From Azadirachta indica (lineage: Eukaryota > Streptophyta > Magnoliopsida > Sapindales > Meliaceae), in contig CM040442.1 in assembly GCA_022749755.1 (NCBI GenBank), forward strand, positions 12,126,457-12,190,456: a stretch of DNA of 64,000 bases, read 5' to 3'. Positions 20,584 through 32,850 of the stretch are shown here, in pieces (the stretch's first letter is position 1; each line of letters opens with the position of its first letter). The position numbers and the translations under genes are program-made. The notes under the pieces were generated by a model. The model was not told the DNA's origin, searched no databases, and saw only the letters and a program-made list of their open reading frames with translations.

Positions 20584-23089
20584 TTAAGAAATATGGAGAT
20601 CATAGAATAACCAGCCAAAGTCGAGCTCTTCATACTTTTTTTGGAAGATTTTGCAGGCTAATTCTAAAGTTTCCTTGGTAGAGGTGTCATAATGTTCCTT
20701 TGTCTCAACTTTAGTCCAGGCAAGCTCATCTTCCAGATCTTGGTTGGCGTGGGTAAGGTCGGCAATGCGAGACCTGAGTGAAGACACCTAAGCCTCTAGA
20801 TTAGTGACTTTATTTTCCAAGGCTCTACATTCCCCTACCCAATTCTTTCTCTCTCTGCTCAACATCGACTCTAATTTTTATTTTCGCTTCTCTAACTCCT
20901 TTCCAGCGCGTTCCTCTCCGAAGTTAGTTGATTAATCGATTTGTGTAAGTTGACATTGGGGATTAAGTGTTCTTTTGCACTATCGATGTGCAGGCTAAGG
21001 TAATGGAATGCCTATACCAATTGAATGACAAGTTAGACAAGGCTATTTTGATGAAATAAGATGAGAATATTAAGAGATGCTTACCCTACCAATTTATGGA
21101 TGAACAACCTCTAAGATGCTGTCTGTGTTGGTAGTTTTGGCTTAAGAAGATAGCGAAGAGTCAACCAGCCAGGCTAAGTGATTGATAGTAGGGAAAAATG
21201 CTCGAATAGTTCCTTCTTCCCTTCCGAGATGTCTGACTAATAGAGATCATCCATCTTAATGACTTCTTCGCCTTGTTCAGTGTGCGGTTTTTTGGACGGC
21301 CTCCCCTTAGCGTCTCTAGGAGCCTTAGTTGGGTGTTTCTCCTTATCTTTTAGAGGATTCTTTTTATCTTTCTTGGAGCCTAGCTCTGACTTTTTGGTTT
21401 TTGCCTTTTGCTCAGCTCTCTTCTTCTAGTCAACCTTAGCTTGTTCGGTTCCCTTCTTCTAGGCTTCTTCTTCTCTAGCCCTTGTGGTTTTTGAGATGTT
21501 AATGTCCTCAAGGAGGATAAAATTAACCCAACTGAGCTCAAAAGTTTTCCTTTTCCTTTTGGCAGGGCAATTTTCCCTGTGAAACATGAAAGCACTAAGG
21601 ACTTATAAAAGGCAAAGAGAAAAAAATGTTATTAGAAAGAAATATGAACAAGCTATTCAGCTTCACCAATAGTAGGCACGCCTTGGTTGGTGTTTGGGAT
21701 GAGTCCTCTTTCTGCTTGAAGCACAACCTTGAACTCTTCGCGAATAAGGACGATATCGACTAACCTATAAGCAACGAGCTGATTAAGAGAAAGTAGAGTC
21801 TTCTAATAAGCTTGTTCACATGACCTATGCTAATCTTTGATAAGAAAGGGGTAGCCAAGTCCAGCTTTGAACCTTAGGCTGCTGCAAAAACAGTAAGGAA
21901 AGTCAGTGAATCTCAATAAAAGCATCGAGCATATAGAATTACATATGTTAAAACTGACATTATGGGATATATTTATGAAGAATGAGTTTAAAGGCATAAG
22001 GCATGGGGTCGTGTACATTCATTTCAGCTAAAGAAGATTGACCTCAGTCCCCGCCCACGAAAAACCATCTATGATTCCAGTTTTTATTACAGGTGGGGTT
22101 GCTTGTGACTAGTTTATCAGCCTAGGTGTGGGCTTGGAAATAATAGAAGCTGGGTTGTTTCTTGGGCCCCTTTTTAAAATATGAACAAGTATTTAATTTC
22201 CCTGGTGGTTGGTGGTGTCTGCCCGGCCATAGCCTAAATCACCTATTTAGATTTAGTTGATAAGGAAGAATCCCTAGGCCATAGAACAGGGCGGCAAAGA
22301 ATGGTTGTAATGATAGTTGAGCCTCATGCAGAAACAACTCCTCATTGAAAGCTATTTCGTCTCCCTTGGGACGACTGAGGAACTCGTTGACTTCGAGGAC
22401 CTTAAAATTGATTGAGATGGGGATTTGTAAAGTTTATTGAAGGTTGCTAGGTTAGCCTCATCAATTCTGGACGGGAATTTGTTAGCCTCGAATGGGCTAT
22501 TTTCCCTAGTCAGATTAGGGGGAGGGTATTAAGTCAAAGGAGGTTGGCTGCTACGAGGGTTCTCTTATGAGTCTAACTCTACTTGGTCATCATCAGACTC
22601 ATTGCTTTCTTCATCTAAATTCCTGTCCCCTTATCTGCTTAGAATGGGAAGTGCCTCGGGTGTGTGTTCGGGGGTTAGAAGAAAGGGCATAGGCTAATCT
22701 GGTTGAAGGGTAATCTTACCTACAAGGTTTTAGAGAACTTCTTGATCTCTCGCGTTAGTCTGTTTAGGGTCCATTTCTCCCTGCACATGGTCAAAAGAGC
22801 TGTCAGATAAAATCACCATCTCGGGTTCATGGTAAAGGAATTCAAAGGCATCCGACCTAGGGTTTTAAATGGTTAAGGGGATCTCGGCATTTGAGTCGAG
22901 AATGGCTAAGGGTTGGGCCTTCCTTAAAGGGTTGCGTCCATGTTCCCTAACAAGTACGGCCTTAACCTTACGGAGAAGTTGGCTCTAGGCCTTATAGTTT
23001 GTCTCAGACAAGCTAGTTGAGGAAGTGTCAAATTCGCTTCCTGTGCTACTAGAGATGTCCCTTATGTCAAATTTCTCAAGTCTTGCCAT
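20584..23089 (-). pseudogene. Antisense ORF (aORF) of Tat-lineage element, gypsy-type transposase-like
   Basis: A minus-strand reading of about 835 codons starts at MARLEKFDIRDISS and ends with a coiled coil (LRSRIADLTHANQDLEDEL) at 20584. Segments in order: a Ser/Glu-rich N-terminus with EMVILSDSSFDH; a middle with features of the 'putative gypsy-type transposon' family (Pfam Transposase_28), including KNWNHRWFFV near 22060-22085; a Lys/Arg-rich stretch near 21300-21560; and the C-terminal coiled coil. It has many stops and shifts. Extra ORFs in antisense between pol and the 3' LTR are established for the Tat lineage (Grande, Retand types), so this belongs to the plus-strand element at 17955. 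Its role is unknown. Confidence 0.7.
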
Positions 23090-24090
23090 AAGTAACCTAA
23101 GCAAACAACAACGCGTTCTGATCAATTTATAGTCCACCGTTGGACAAAATTGTGTCTAAGTACTAGTCTCACTTAGGGGAATTAGGTTCTGCTCAGATTT
23201 ATGGTTACTACAAGTTCCTAAAACACAAGTCCAACCTAAGTAAGTTTCTGTTCAAATAAAGAAAGCTCGACACATTGAGTCAGATGCTAAAATGATTCCT
23301 ACAAGTTATTCTAGTTTTCGAGTCGATTCTACCGTCTTAAAGCATAAAAAATAAGTCTCCACTAATGCTTATTTGCAAAGTTAACTAATCGGAAGAACAT
23401 AAGACTTGATAAAATAAATGGTAGGATTGTACTGGAAAGTGACATGTAGTAAAATGAGTTCAACAGAAAGGAAAATTTACTGGAGTGAAGATGTTTGCCG
23501 ACAAAACAAGAAGCATAGTCAAAGGCGAGTCAAGGTTTTGCCTATAGGCTAGAATGGAAATCCGCAACGGAGACTGTAAAGAACAACGAAAGTTTCTGGG
23601 TTTGGTAGAAAATGCAAGAAGAGTAAAGTGGTAACTGTGAGAGAAGGGTGAAATTTATAGCCCTCTTATTTCATGCTGTAAATTGAAAGAACGGCCTAGA
23701 TGCGCACGAAGCCTCTTATTAGCACGATCCTTTCGCAGGCATGATGAGCCAACGACGCTGGAATGTGTAGTGGCCAGATGAGGAGTTTGTGGGTGGTAAC
23801 AATTATGAGCATTTACACAAATTAATTGCCAATGTGAAGATTGAGGCAAAACACAGGCACGTTTTAATGTTATTGGCGCTTTTTTTGAATTTCAAAAGTT
23901 ATAACGTCATTTTATGTTCGGTCATCGAATAGATTCTTGCTCTTACTCGCTATATGGTCAATTGCTCGGCAAGAACTATTTGGTCAAGTAAATCTTAAAT
24001 TGTGTTTTGACGAATCAGTTGAGTAGGCACTGTCCAAATGGAATTTTAACATTTGAAGAAATAAAGTTTCCAATGAAAATCTTTTTTATT

Positions 24091-24104
24091 AAAAACTGAG
24101 GGGA
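24091..24104 (+). other. Polypurine tract
   Basis: AAAAACTGAGGGGA lies immediately before a TG dinucleotide start (24106). That is the expected position and form of the plus-strand priming site next to a 3' LTR. Confidence 0.65.
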
Positions 24105-24105
24105 T

Positions 24106-24530
24106 TGATGTTTAGGAGGATAGGCTCATCAAAAGGTCCATAGTCCGGTTCTTGAGGCTAATATAGGGTGAGCTCGGCCCGTTAGGGTGGCAGGTTTTAT
24201 GTTTGATCAGCCTCTATAGTCACGATCAGGTCAGCTTGGAAGGGTTTCTGCTTGGACGTGTTACGAAAGAATCCGACCATAAGTAGTTCTTGCAGAATAT
24301 GGAAAATAAATTTTGAAAAATTTGGTTTAAAGCAAATTAGGATTCTATAAGATACATATCAAATTTATTGAGATTTCTACTATTTTTAGAAAAAGAAAAG
24401 TTATATATATATATATATATATATAATAGGTCCTGTGTAAAAGGGGACATGATTTTTTACTATTCCAATAAAAATCCATAATTTTTACAGTGTTATCAGA
24501 AATTGTAATTTTTGGTATGAGCAGTTGCTA
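24106..24530 (+). repeat. Probable 3' LTR start, truncated or undefined end
   Basis: It begins TGATGTTTAGG after the polypurine tract. No 5' LTR of this element is in the window, so the LTR end cannot be placed by comparison. A (TA)n run lies at about 24404-24424, and 'aaattggtgccgg' near 24551 resembles sequence found next to LTR ends in Tat elements. Confidence 0.45.
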
Positions 24531-26020
24531 TTGTGTGAACACATAGTAACAAATTGGTGCCGGCTTCTGCTCGTTCAACGGACATTGGAGTCGCCTTCTC
24601 TTTGCCGCTTTTCGGTGTCGTTTTGTGGTCCTCTCTCACTTTGTCCCTTGTTGCTCTACTTTTGAAGCACTGATAGTCAATCAATGATCAGTTCTTAACT
24701 AATGAATTTATGTAAGTTCATTTGTAAGCGCAGAGGCTGTTCTACTGAAAGTTGCCTCGCCTTTGTATTCAATCATTCTTAATTTGTTTATTTATTGTTC
24801 GTAATATTATTAATGCTATAATGATTTTAATATTCTTTTAAGTTGTAAAAATTTCAGATATTTTAAAAAAAATTATTCAAAAAATTAATAAAAAGATAAT
24901 TATTATATTAATTGTCGATTCCTTACACTTTTACCCAACATCATAATTAGTTGCTTTAAATTTTTGATATTATATATATATATATAACTTAATAAATATT
25001 ATTCGTATAATTTTAGAATTAATTAAATAAATAAAATTTCCTTGTAATTCTATTACATTATATTATATTAAAAAAAAATTATTTCTATGATTTTTTCCCT
25101 TCTATTATCAGCTGCCAATATGGAACAGTTGCAAGCCAACCCAACTCAAAAATGCTCTTCATCGTGAAAGTTTAACAAAGAGTAGTTGCGTGATCCAATC
25201 CAATGATTCATCATTTGGCTCAACAAATTCACTTTGAGCTGTTCAAGTTTTGCAGCCACAGCTGAGAGTGGGCTACAGTTGAGTTGCAGCAGCAGAAATA
25301 TGTGTAATCAGTTGATTAATGCACATGTAATTTCTGTGTATTATGCTGAATATGAATAAATAATCAGTTCTTTTCCTACTGGTAATCTAATCTCAATGCT
25401 ATACATGCAAATGAATAAGTTACATGAGTGGTGTGTCCTTCTCCATCAAGAAGCAGTCCCGTTGGACTCTTGAACATCCAACTCATGCACACTCAACCAT
25501 GATGCAGAAATCAGCTTCCAGAGAAGAGACCGAGCTCTTGTTCTTTACCCGTGATTCCTTGAAGTGCAGCTGATAGATACTTTTTGCAACCATAACAAAC
25601 AGTAGCAGGAATGATTCAGAAGCATGCAACATAAGCTCAAACGATTTCAGTAGGTTAAAATTATAAATAGAATTTGGGTGAGTGGTGGGCAAGGTTTAAC
25701 AAAAGAGCGTGATTAGTGCTATGCATGCATGGAATGATCACTGAATGGACTGCTTGCTCTACGGGAAAACTTATAAACAGTGTTCTTAAAAACCACAAAC
25801 ATTGTGAGATTTGAGAGAGAAATATTAGAAGCCACCTGCATATATGACTCATACTTTAGATAGACATAACATTTTAGATTACTATATTTTAGATTTAATT
25901 CTATTAAAATCTCGGAAATTTTTATTACAATTCTCAAAGAAAAATAAAAATAGTATAATGGAAAAACAAAGATCAGGCCATTGCTGCTCCATATAACTTA
26001 CCCTCAAAAGGCTTAAATGT
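24531..26020. other. No gene recognised
   Basis: AT-rich at 24780-25110 with a (TA)n run near 24973. From 25100 on the sequence has moderate complexity but no recognisable product. Confidence 0.4.
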
Positions 26021-26029
26021 TCTCCTACA

Positions 26030-26190
26030 ACAATGAGAAAACAAAATCTGCAGCAAAATCTTGCAACAACAGAAAAAGAACTGCAGCAGCGGCAGAATTC
26101 AGCTACAATAGCAGAAAGGGAGCCCAGAAATTTGAGCAGAAAGAAAAGCATGCAGCAGCTAGGCAGCAGCTGCGAAAATCAACCCTCAAC
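26030..26190 (-). repeat. GCAGCA-rich segment (possible LINE 3' region)
   Basis: On minus it reads as a CTGCTG/TTGCTG-rich sequence like that in the LINE 3' regions at 11987-12659 and 15110-15700. No tail or target duplication could be fixed, so the element class is inferred from composition only. Confidence 0.35.
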
Positions 26191-26614
26191 AGCATTTTAA
26201 TGTTCGTATTTTTATTGTTCACCAGTATAAATATGTGTGGACGGATTGCATTTTTCTTGTTTTTAAAAAGTTTTGATCTTTAGTTGAAAGTTTAGCTTGT
26301 GAATTTTATTTAAAACTTACTTAAATGTTGTCAATTTCAAAATTGTCTTTAATTTGGTTGGTATGGTAACTTCTCAAACATTATAAAAATTAAAATTTTG
26401 ATAGAAAATTGAGGTTCATCTAAGATGAATGAGAATAAAGGAAACTTCTCATGTATGCAGGTTCGAAGAATATTCCCTAGCACCGAAAGTTTTGCAAACG
26501 AAGGGAAAGAACAAGAAATTAAACCGAATGGGCATTTCAATTATGAAGATGTTATTATATTCTTATTTGATTAAAATTGGCTTGTTTCTTTTGCATGCAT
26601 GTAAAATATAATGG

Positions 26615-26960
26615 CAGCAGCATGTACAGCAGCATAGAGCAGTAAACGGCTGGGAACAAACTGCAACACAAAAAAACAGTAGAGTAAGCAGCAACATCTG
26701 CTTAAGAAACTGCTACAAACAGCAGCAAATGAAGCCATACGCTGTAAGCAAAACAACTCTGGTACCAGCAGAACAAAGTGGCATCAAGAAATCAGCAAAT
26801 GAGGACCGAAACCAGCGCCAACAGATGCAATACGACATCAACACACTCAGGAAAACAAGCACCAAACGTAATAGCAGCTCAAAGAAGAACACGTGCAGGA
26901 AAACAAGCAGCAGGCAGAATGCAGGGCAGCAAGCAGCAGTAGGCAGAAATCAGATTTTTG
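26615..26960 (-). repeat. GCAGCA-rich segment (possible LINE 3' region)
   Basis: Dense 'gcagcaa', 'aacagcag' and 'caagcagcaggcag' words. The opposite strand resembles the 'ctgcttgttggcttgatagg' style of the LINE at 12410. Neighbours on both sides belong to the duplicated CNL 3' flanks. Confidence 0.35.
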
Positions 26961-26999
26961 GTTTTCTTTACAATAGCACCTATTAAATAATTTCCAAGC

Positions 27000-27800
27000 A
27001 GCTGCAAAAAGAAGTCAAGTCATCGAATAATGTGCTTAATTTCTTATTGAACATCAAGGAACAATTAATGAGAAGTAGGCATGCAAATACATGAACAGCT
27101 GACCATTTGGGTTCTCTTCTGGCATCATTCTCCTTGCTTTTTGTGGCCTAAGTTATGGAGTTGTTGCCCGTTCTGTCTCCACTAATGTCACATGACAACT
27201 TGCTCCTTAGCATACTTGACATTGATCATTGAACAAATTCATTCTATTAAATGTTAAATCATTAATCGATTACAAATGTCCAGCTTTCTGCAGACCTTCC
27301 ATATGTATCTCCAGAAAATCCAGATGAATTAAAACAGAGAGCTTATCAAAGATAGAACTATCAGACAAGAAGAAAGTACAAATGAAGCTGTTCAATGTTT
27401 GGTCTTCGTTACAACAAATGATGGCCTCAAGTTAGTTATTCCTCTGTTGATCAAAGCAGCAGCATAATTTTAAATTCTCTGCATATATATATATATATAT
27501 ATGTGGCTAGGAGGACTTGCAAATCGGTTCTGCATATATTGAGAAAAACAACAGGTTATATTGTATACAATGCGACGTTGTGCATTGCTATTGAATATCT
27601 AGGAATGAAGAAAGAATAGAAATAGTGAGAGAGCATATATATTAACCATTTGGGTGCTTTCCTGGGATCCTCTGGGAATATATTTTAACTGGTCAATGCT
27701 TTCAAGTTATTTCATCCAGAATTTCTTGGTAATAAAGAAAGAATCATCATCTGATCGGGTACTCTTCTTTACTGCAAAAAATATACGACAAGAAAAATAA
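27000..27800. repeat. Degenerate CNL 3'-flank copy
   Basis: Short blocks match the repeated 3'-flank units further right: 'tattgaacatcaagg' near 27047 (also 28371), 'tctgtctccac' near 27172, and 'tagaatttcttggtaa'-type words near 27718 (also 31920). It appears to be the most decayed member of the array. A (TA)n run lies at 27484-27502. Confidence 0.5.
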
Positions 27801-27959
27801 GACAATGATGCAAAGAGAAAACAATGAAGAAAGCATATATTACAGTACACAAGATGCTCTATTCGAGTGCCTTTTGTTAAAATCCACGAGATGTTAAACT
27901 TGCTTCACTACATTTAAAAAAATTGAAGAAATCGGAATAAGAAGTACAATAGAATTTAT

Positions 27960-28580
27960 CAGTTATAAGATGCGGTTATAAATTGAGCCATTACTTGCTG
28001 ACTTGTTTGAGCTGTTATAGGCTCTCTCTCTGGTAGGCCCCAAAATTCTGATTCAATACTTCTACGACAGAATTTGGAAATCCATGCAATCACCAAGCCC
28101 GAAACCGAAGAGATACGCCGAGGCCAAAACTAGACATATTATATGCTTTCAAAATCATTATCTTTATATTATGATAATTATAGCAAATGAGACAGTGTAA
28201 GTTAAACGTACACACCTATCCTGTCGAAAACTCTCTCTAAGAGATTATAGACGGGAAGCAATCAAAATATGTAAGTTATTCCTCTGGCATGAGTAGCAAA
28301 GCTAGCTCCGCATATCAATCTAGAATGATAACGTATGAAATCATACAATAATGTCCTGATGCGATTTTATTGAACATCAAGCAATTCAAAATTTTAAGAA
28401 AACAACTAACCATAGACTTAGCTTCTGAGTAACAAATCAAAAGATTCTATTCTCGCCTCAATCTGCGTTCAAATTGCACAACTCTTCTATGGATGCCACA
28501 AAAGAACACATTCACTGCACACAACACAAGCTGACAGTCTTATGTAAGATTAATAATGCAACATATTGCAAAATCCTTGA
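27960..28580. repeat. CNL 3'-flank tandem repeat, unit 1
   Basis: Aligns in direct orientation with 28810-29430 (offset about 850). Shared words include 'cagaatttggaaatccatgcaa', 'attatgataattata', 'taagttattcctctg' and 'ttctatggatgccaca'/'cccatggatgccaca'. Noncoding, with frequent small differences. Confidence 0.8.
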
Positions 28581-28760
28581 GATGACAAGAAAATCCTTCC
28601 ATACTGCAAAATATATATGACAGGAAAATTATGAATTAATAATGCAAAGAAAATAAAAAATGAAAGCATATATAATTAAATGAGGATGAAATATTCGATT
28701 TCCCAACAAGTAGCCTTTTGTCAAAAGCCTTGAGATGTTAAACTTGCTTCAGTGAATAAA
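28580..28760. repeat. CNL 3'-flank segment (second module)
   Basis: 'ccatactgcaaaatatatatgac' through 'ccttgagatgttaaacttgcttca' matches 27770-27910 and, in part, 30575-30640 and 31965-32115. Confidence 0.75.
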
Positions 28761-28809
28761 AACAATAAAAGAAATTAAATAAAATGAAAATAAGAAACAC
28801 AATCAGTTT

Positions 28810-29430
28810 TAAGATGTGACTATAAATTAATGGACTATTACTTCTATTGACTTGTTTTGACTGTTACAGGTTCTGTCTCCTCTGTAAGCCCCATAATTCT
28901 GATTCAGTACTTTTGCCACAGAATTTGGAAATCCATGCAATTGCCAAGCCCGAAACCCAGGAGATGCAGTAACCCAAAACAGGAAAAATATATACATATA
29001 TACATTGTATGCTTTCGTAATCAATAACCTTACATTATGATAATTATAACAAGTGAGACAGTTTAAATAAGATGTGCGTACTTTTCCTGCCTAAGGCTTT
29101 CTCTAACGAAGTAGATGTGGAGTAATCACAATATATAAGTTATTCCTCTGACATGACAAGCAGAGCAAATTCTGCATATTAATTCAGCATAACAACATAA
29201 GAAATAATGCTATACAATATTGTTATGATGTGCTTTTTATTCAACATTAAGGAGTTAGATGATTAAGAATGCAACTAACCAGAAACTCAGCTTCTGGGTC
29301 ACAAATCAAAAGCTTCTCTTCCCTCCTCAATCTGGGTTCAAATTGCAAAACTCTCCCATGGATGCCACAAACCACTACATTCACCATAACACTACACAAG
29401 CCGACGGTCCCGTGTAAGATTATTTCATGA
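28810..29430. repeat. CNL 3'-flank tandem repeat, unit 2
   Basis: Direct partner of 27960-28580. A third partial copy lies near 30735-30855. On minus, a reading at 29260-29440 (HGRVLQFEPRLRREEKLLIC) recurs with stops at 28420-28500, so it could be relict transcript sequence; I do not recognise it. Confidence 0.8.
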
Positions 29431-29639
29431 TAATTTATAGCCACTAAACTTGAAATGATAAACAACTGTGGCATGTTCTTGACTATGTTTAACACATACA
29501 TAATGTTGTACATCTGAATCAGATTACAAATAACAATTAAAGATAGAAAAGAAGCAAAAGGAATAAATTACCTTTCCAATTTCAAGCACAGATAAGACAA
29601 CTTAAAATCTTTAATCTCTGAGAGTGTTGTTGTCTGAAG

Positions 29640-29845
29640 TAGGTGCCACCCTTTACATATACACCAAAGTAATTTCATAATATATATTTCTCAAGTATTA
29701 GAAATTTGATTAGAAATCTAAAAAAGGTTTAACTTGTTAATTTACTGTAATTAACTATATATTAATTGATAAGAAAGGAAGAGGACAAAATACCAGTTGA
29801 TCAATAATGAATCATAGTTTGATCCAGTACTCTTCCATACTGCAA
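29640..29845 (-). repeat. Orphan CNL 3' untranslated flank
   Basis: It matches the sequence just beyond the CNL stop at 32851 (32700-32850) and beside the remnant at 31478 (31375-31500): 'gccaccctttacatatacacc', then 'tttaacttgttaa' and 'actatatattaatt'. No LRR coding is left next to it, so a third CNL copy has lost its gene body here. Confidence 0.7.
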
Positions 29846-29874
29846 AAAAATTCAAGGTCTAAAAATATAATTGA

Positions 29875-30540
29875 GGATAAAGAAACTGCAGCAATTATAG
29901 GATAGATGCAGAGAAACAAGAAACAGCACAAGAGCAGAATCTAGATTGTGGCAAGCAGCTGCAGGCAGATAACTAGCAGATGTACCAAAATCAGCGGCAA
30001 GCCTAATATCAGCTAGAAGAACAGCAAAGAAGAACAACAATAACACAATAGCATAATGCAGCTTGAAGCAAGTAGCAGCAGCCAGATAAACAAATGGATG
30101 AAGACACACAGCAGGCCATTAGAACAGAGCAGCAAAAGAATAAAACAATACCGCGACATATATATTGCAGCTAACATCGGCAGGTTAAGCAATCAGCAGA
30201 AAGCCGCAGATCAAGCTGGCAGTAAGCTGCAGCAATAAACCAGTAGCTAACAACAGCAGCCAGCATAATAGCAATTTGAACAGAACAACAACAAAAAGAA
30301 CTAGAATCTATACTCCGTCAAAACAACACCATCATAAAAATCCCAGGACCTCTGGTTTCATCAATGGTTTCAGCAAAGCTGCAGAAAAAAGGTAGCGGCA
30401 ATAAAATAGCTACATCAGCAAAGCTAACCTTTCAAGGAGCAGCAACAGACTAACTGTAAGCAGCAATAACAAGCTAACAGTCAACAAAAGCCAATCACAG
30501 GCAGAAAAAAGGAAGAGACCAAAAGAGCTTCTGCCTTTAA
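29875..30540 (-). mobile_element. GCAGCA-rich insertion in the CNL flank array
   Basis: About 670 bp of 'gcagca', 'aacagc' and 'aagctaac' words separate 'actcttccatactgcaaaa' (29830) from 'ggatgctatatttgattg' (30562). These two words lie only about 100 bases apart in the related unit at 31965-32085, so this block was inserted. Its minus strand resembles LINE 3' regions elsewhere in the window. Confidence 0.55.
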
Positions 30541-31477
30541 CCAAAGCAAAGCACTGGAAACAGGATGCTATATTTGATTGTCTAATAGGTAGCCTTTTGT
30601 TACCGTTGAGATGCACTTTAAACTTGCTTCATCGCAATTAAAAAAAAAGTGGAAAAAATTAAATAAAATCAAAATAAGAAATACAACAGAACCAATCGGT
30701 TATCAGATGTGGTTGTAATTTAATGAATTGTAACTGACTTACACTAGCTGTCACTAGTTTTGTCTCATCCGATAAACCCCATCCTTTTGACTCAGTACTT
30801 CTGAAATGAAATTTGTAAACCCATGCAAAGGCCAAAAACAGCAAAAAGATATATCATATACTTTAAAAATCAATAATCTGAAAATCTGAAAGGATACACA
30901 ACTGTGCCACGTTTTTGACTATATATATTACACAATATATTTAGATCTACCAAGCACTAATACTGAATGGCGAACTTTTATGAGAAGAGTATGTATCAAC
31001 CATTGCTTACGGCCATAAATTTCTTTCGGAAAACATTCATTCTTACTAACAAATTGGAAAAAATCATGTACAATATTGTGTTATCTTACATCTATCATTA
31101 TAATCCATTCTAAACTATTGGGAGAAAGATCTTATGTACTAAGTAATCAAGATATTCCTAACCAGCTATCTTACATCTTAAATGTGAAACTGCGGCATGT
31201 TCTAGACTATATTTAACATGTATAAAACATAATTTGATTCATCTACATCTATGTCAAATTACAGATAACGGTCAAAGATCAAAAAGAACCAGAAGAAAGA
31301 AAATACCTTTCAATTTTAAGCACAGGTAGGACAAGCTGAAATCTTTAACTCTGGAGTGTTTTCTTCTGAAGAAATTCCCACCCTTTACGTATACACCAAA
31401 TAATTTCAGAATATATCATCGAAGTAGAATTTGATTCAAACTCCGAAGTTTTAACTTGTTAAATTACTAATCTTTAA

Positions 31478-31870
31478 CTATATATTAATTAACAAGAAGG
31501 GAAGAGGATAAATATCACTAATATCCTTAGTATCCAAGCATGATGTTAGGAATGTGAGAGATCTTGTTCCAGTCCTCTCCCGTCTTCCGTCTGAAACGTT
31601 CTTTAAAATAGGACAATGAGAAATCTGTAATGTCTCTAGTGGTGTGATCTTAGGAAGGTAGTCTGACAGCGCCTTTGATTTGTGGCAAGAAAGAATGTCC
31701 AAGTGATTAAGACAAGGCATGATTATATTATCCCCTTTTTCACTGCTTTTAATCCCAGAATCCCACTCTTCCCATTCATCCATTGCCAAAAATGTGAGAA
31801 GCTTTAATTTAAGAAAAGCAATAACTGGTGCAGATGAAGAAGAAGATATGCCAAGATCACTTTTTATGCC
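31478..31870 (-). pseudogene. CNL resistance gene, C-terminal LRR remnant
   Basis: On minus the reading contains FLAMDEWEEWDSGIKSSE, then CLNHLDILSC, KALSDYLPKITPLETLQISHCPIL and a damaged end. These match the last leucine-rich repeats of the neighbouring CNL pseudogene (33130-32851: MVGWEEWGFGITSS, KALPDHLLKSTTLKTLEIS, FPILEERFRKETG). Only the final 130 or so codons survive, with a frameshift in the closing GRRERTG block (FRKETGE in the neighbour). It sits downstream of, and in tandem with, the longer pseudogene. NBS and CC parts are gone. Confidence 0.85.
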
Positions 31871-31889
31871 CCAAAATTCTTAACTAACA

Positions 31890-32840
31890 CTCTTCATCCA
31901 GAATTTTCACGTTGTTTCATCTAGAATTTCTTGGTAACGAAGAAAGAATCATGGGCTGATCCAGTACTCTTCCATACTACAAAGTATATATGACATGAAA
32001 ATTATGACTGAATAATGCAAAGACAAAAAAGTAAAAATGTAAAAATTTTATATATATACACATTCACAGTACATAGGATGCTATATTTAATTGCCATTCA
32101 AGTAGCCTTTTCTGAGGCTTGCTGCACTGCATAAGTTAATTAGTTAATTAAGAAAAAAGGTAAAATTAATTAATTATTAATTAATTAAGAAACACAGTGT
32201 ACAAAATCAATAAGTTAATTAGTTAATAACATAAGTAGTACTTACTGTTTTGATTTCGTCTCTTTCATACATACAAATTACACATTGAAATGACACAAAA
32301 ATATACATTTGTTTAGCATTTATGTTGCATGCTTTCAAAAGAATGAAACCAGAAAGTTTATAAAAAGGTATATATTAGGCAAGAAACAAGTATATATTAA
32401 GCAGTTGTGTCTTTTGTTCATCAGTTGCCCATTGTTGATCATCAGTAACATATCTAGCATGACCAATTACGAATCAAATGCATATATATGTTTACTATTA
32501 GGAAGCGTATGGACACCTGACCAATTTTAACTCTTGACGCATAAGAAGTCGTATGATATCATTGTACAACAAGCAATTAAATGATGAAGAATACAGATTA
32601 GAGGTAAAGCAAAAAAGCAACAAACCAATATAAGAAAGCAAATGGTAATCTTGTCAAATAGAAAGTAGAGAGTCGAGGAAGAAAGCCAAGCCATAAGCAA
32701 TCAGTGCCACCTTTTACATATATACCAAGGTAATTTTAGAATATATCATCATAAGTAGAATTCGATTCATAATCTAAAGTTTTAACTTGTCTATCACTGA
32801 CTATATATTTTTTAATAATTAATAGAGGAATAGAATATAA
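31890..32840. repeat. CNL 3'-flank copy between the two CNL relics
   Basis: 31920-32115 matches 27720-27880 and 28580-28730. 32700-32850 matches 31375-31500 and 29640-29780. 32140-32240 is a low-complexity 'ttaattaa' patch. No coding signal. Confidence 0.65.
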
Positions 32841-32850
32841 TACCATTGGG

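Noticed and set aside
26349..26986. Short ORFs on both strands around 26.3-27.0 kb
   Set aside because: Low-complexity Ser/Gln/Lys or Cys/Leu translations from GCAGCA-rich DNA; no family resemblance.
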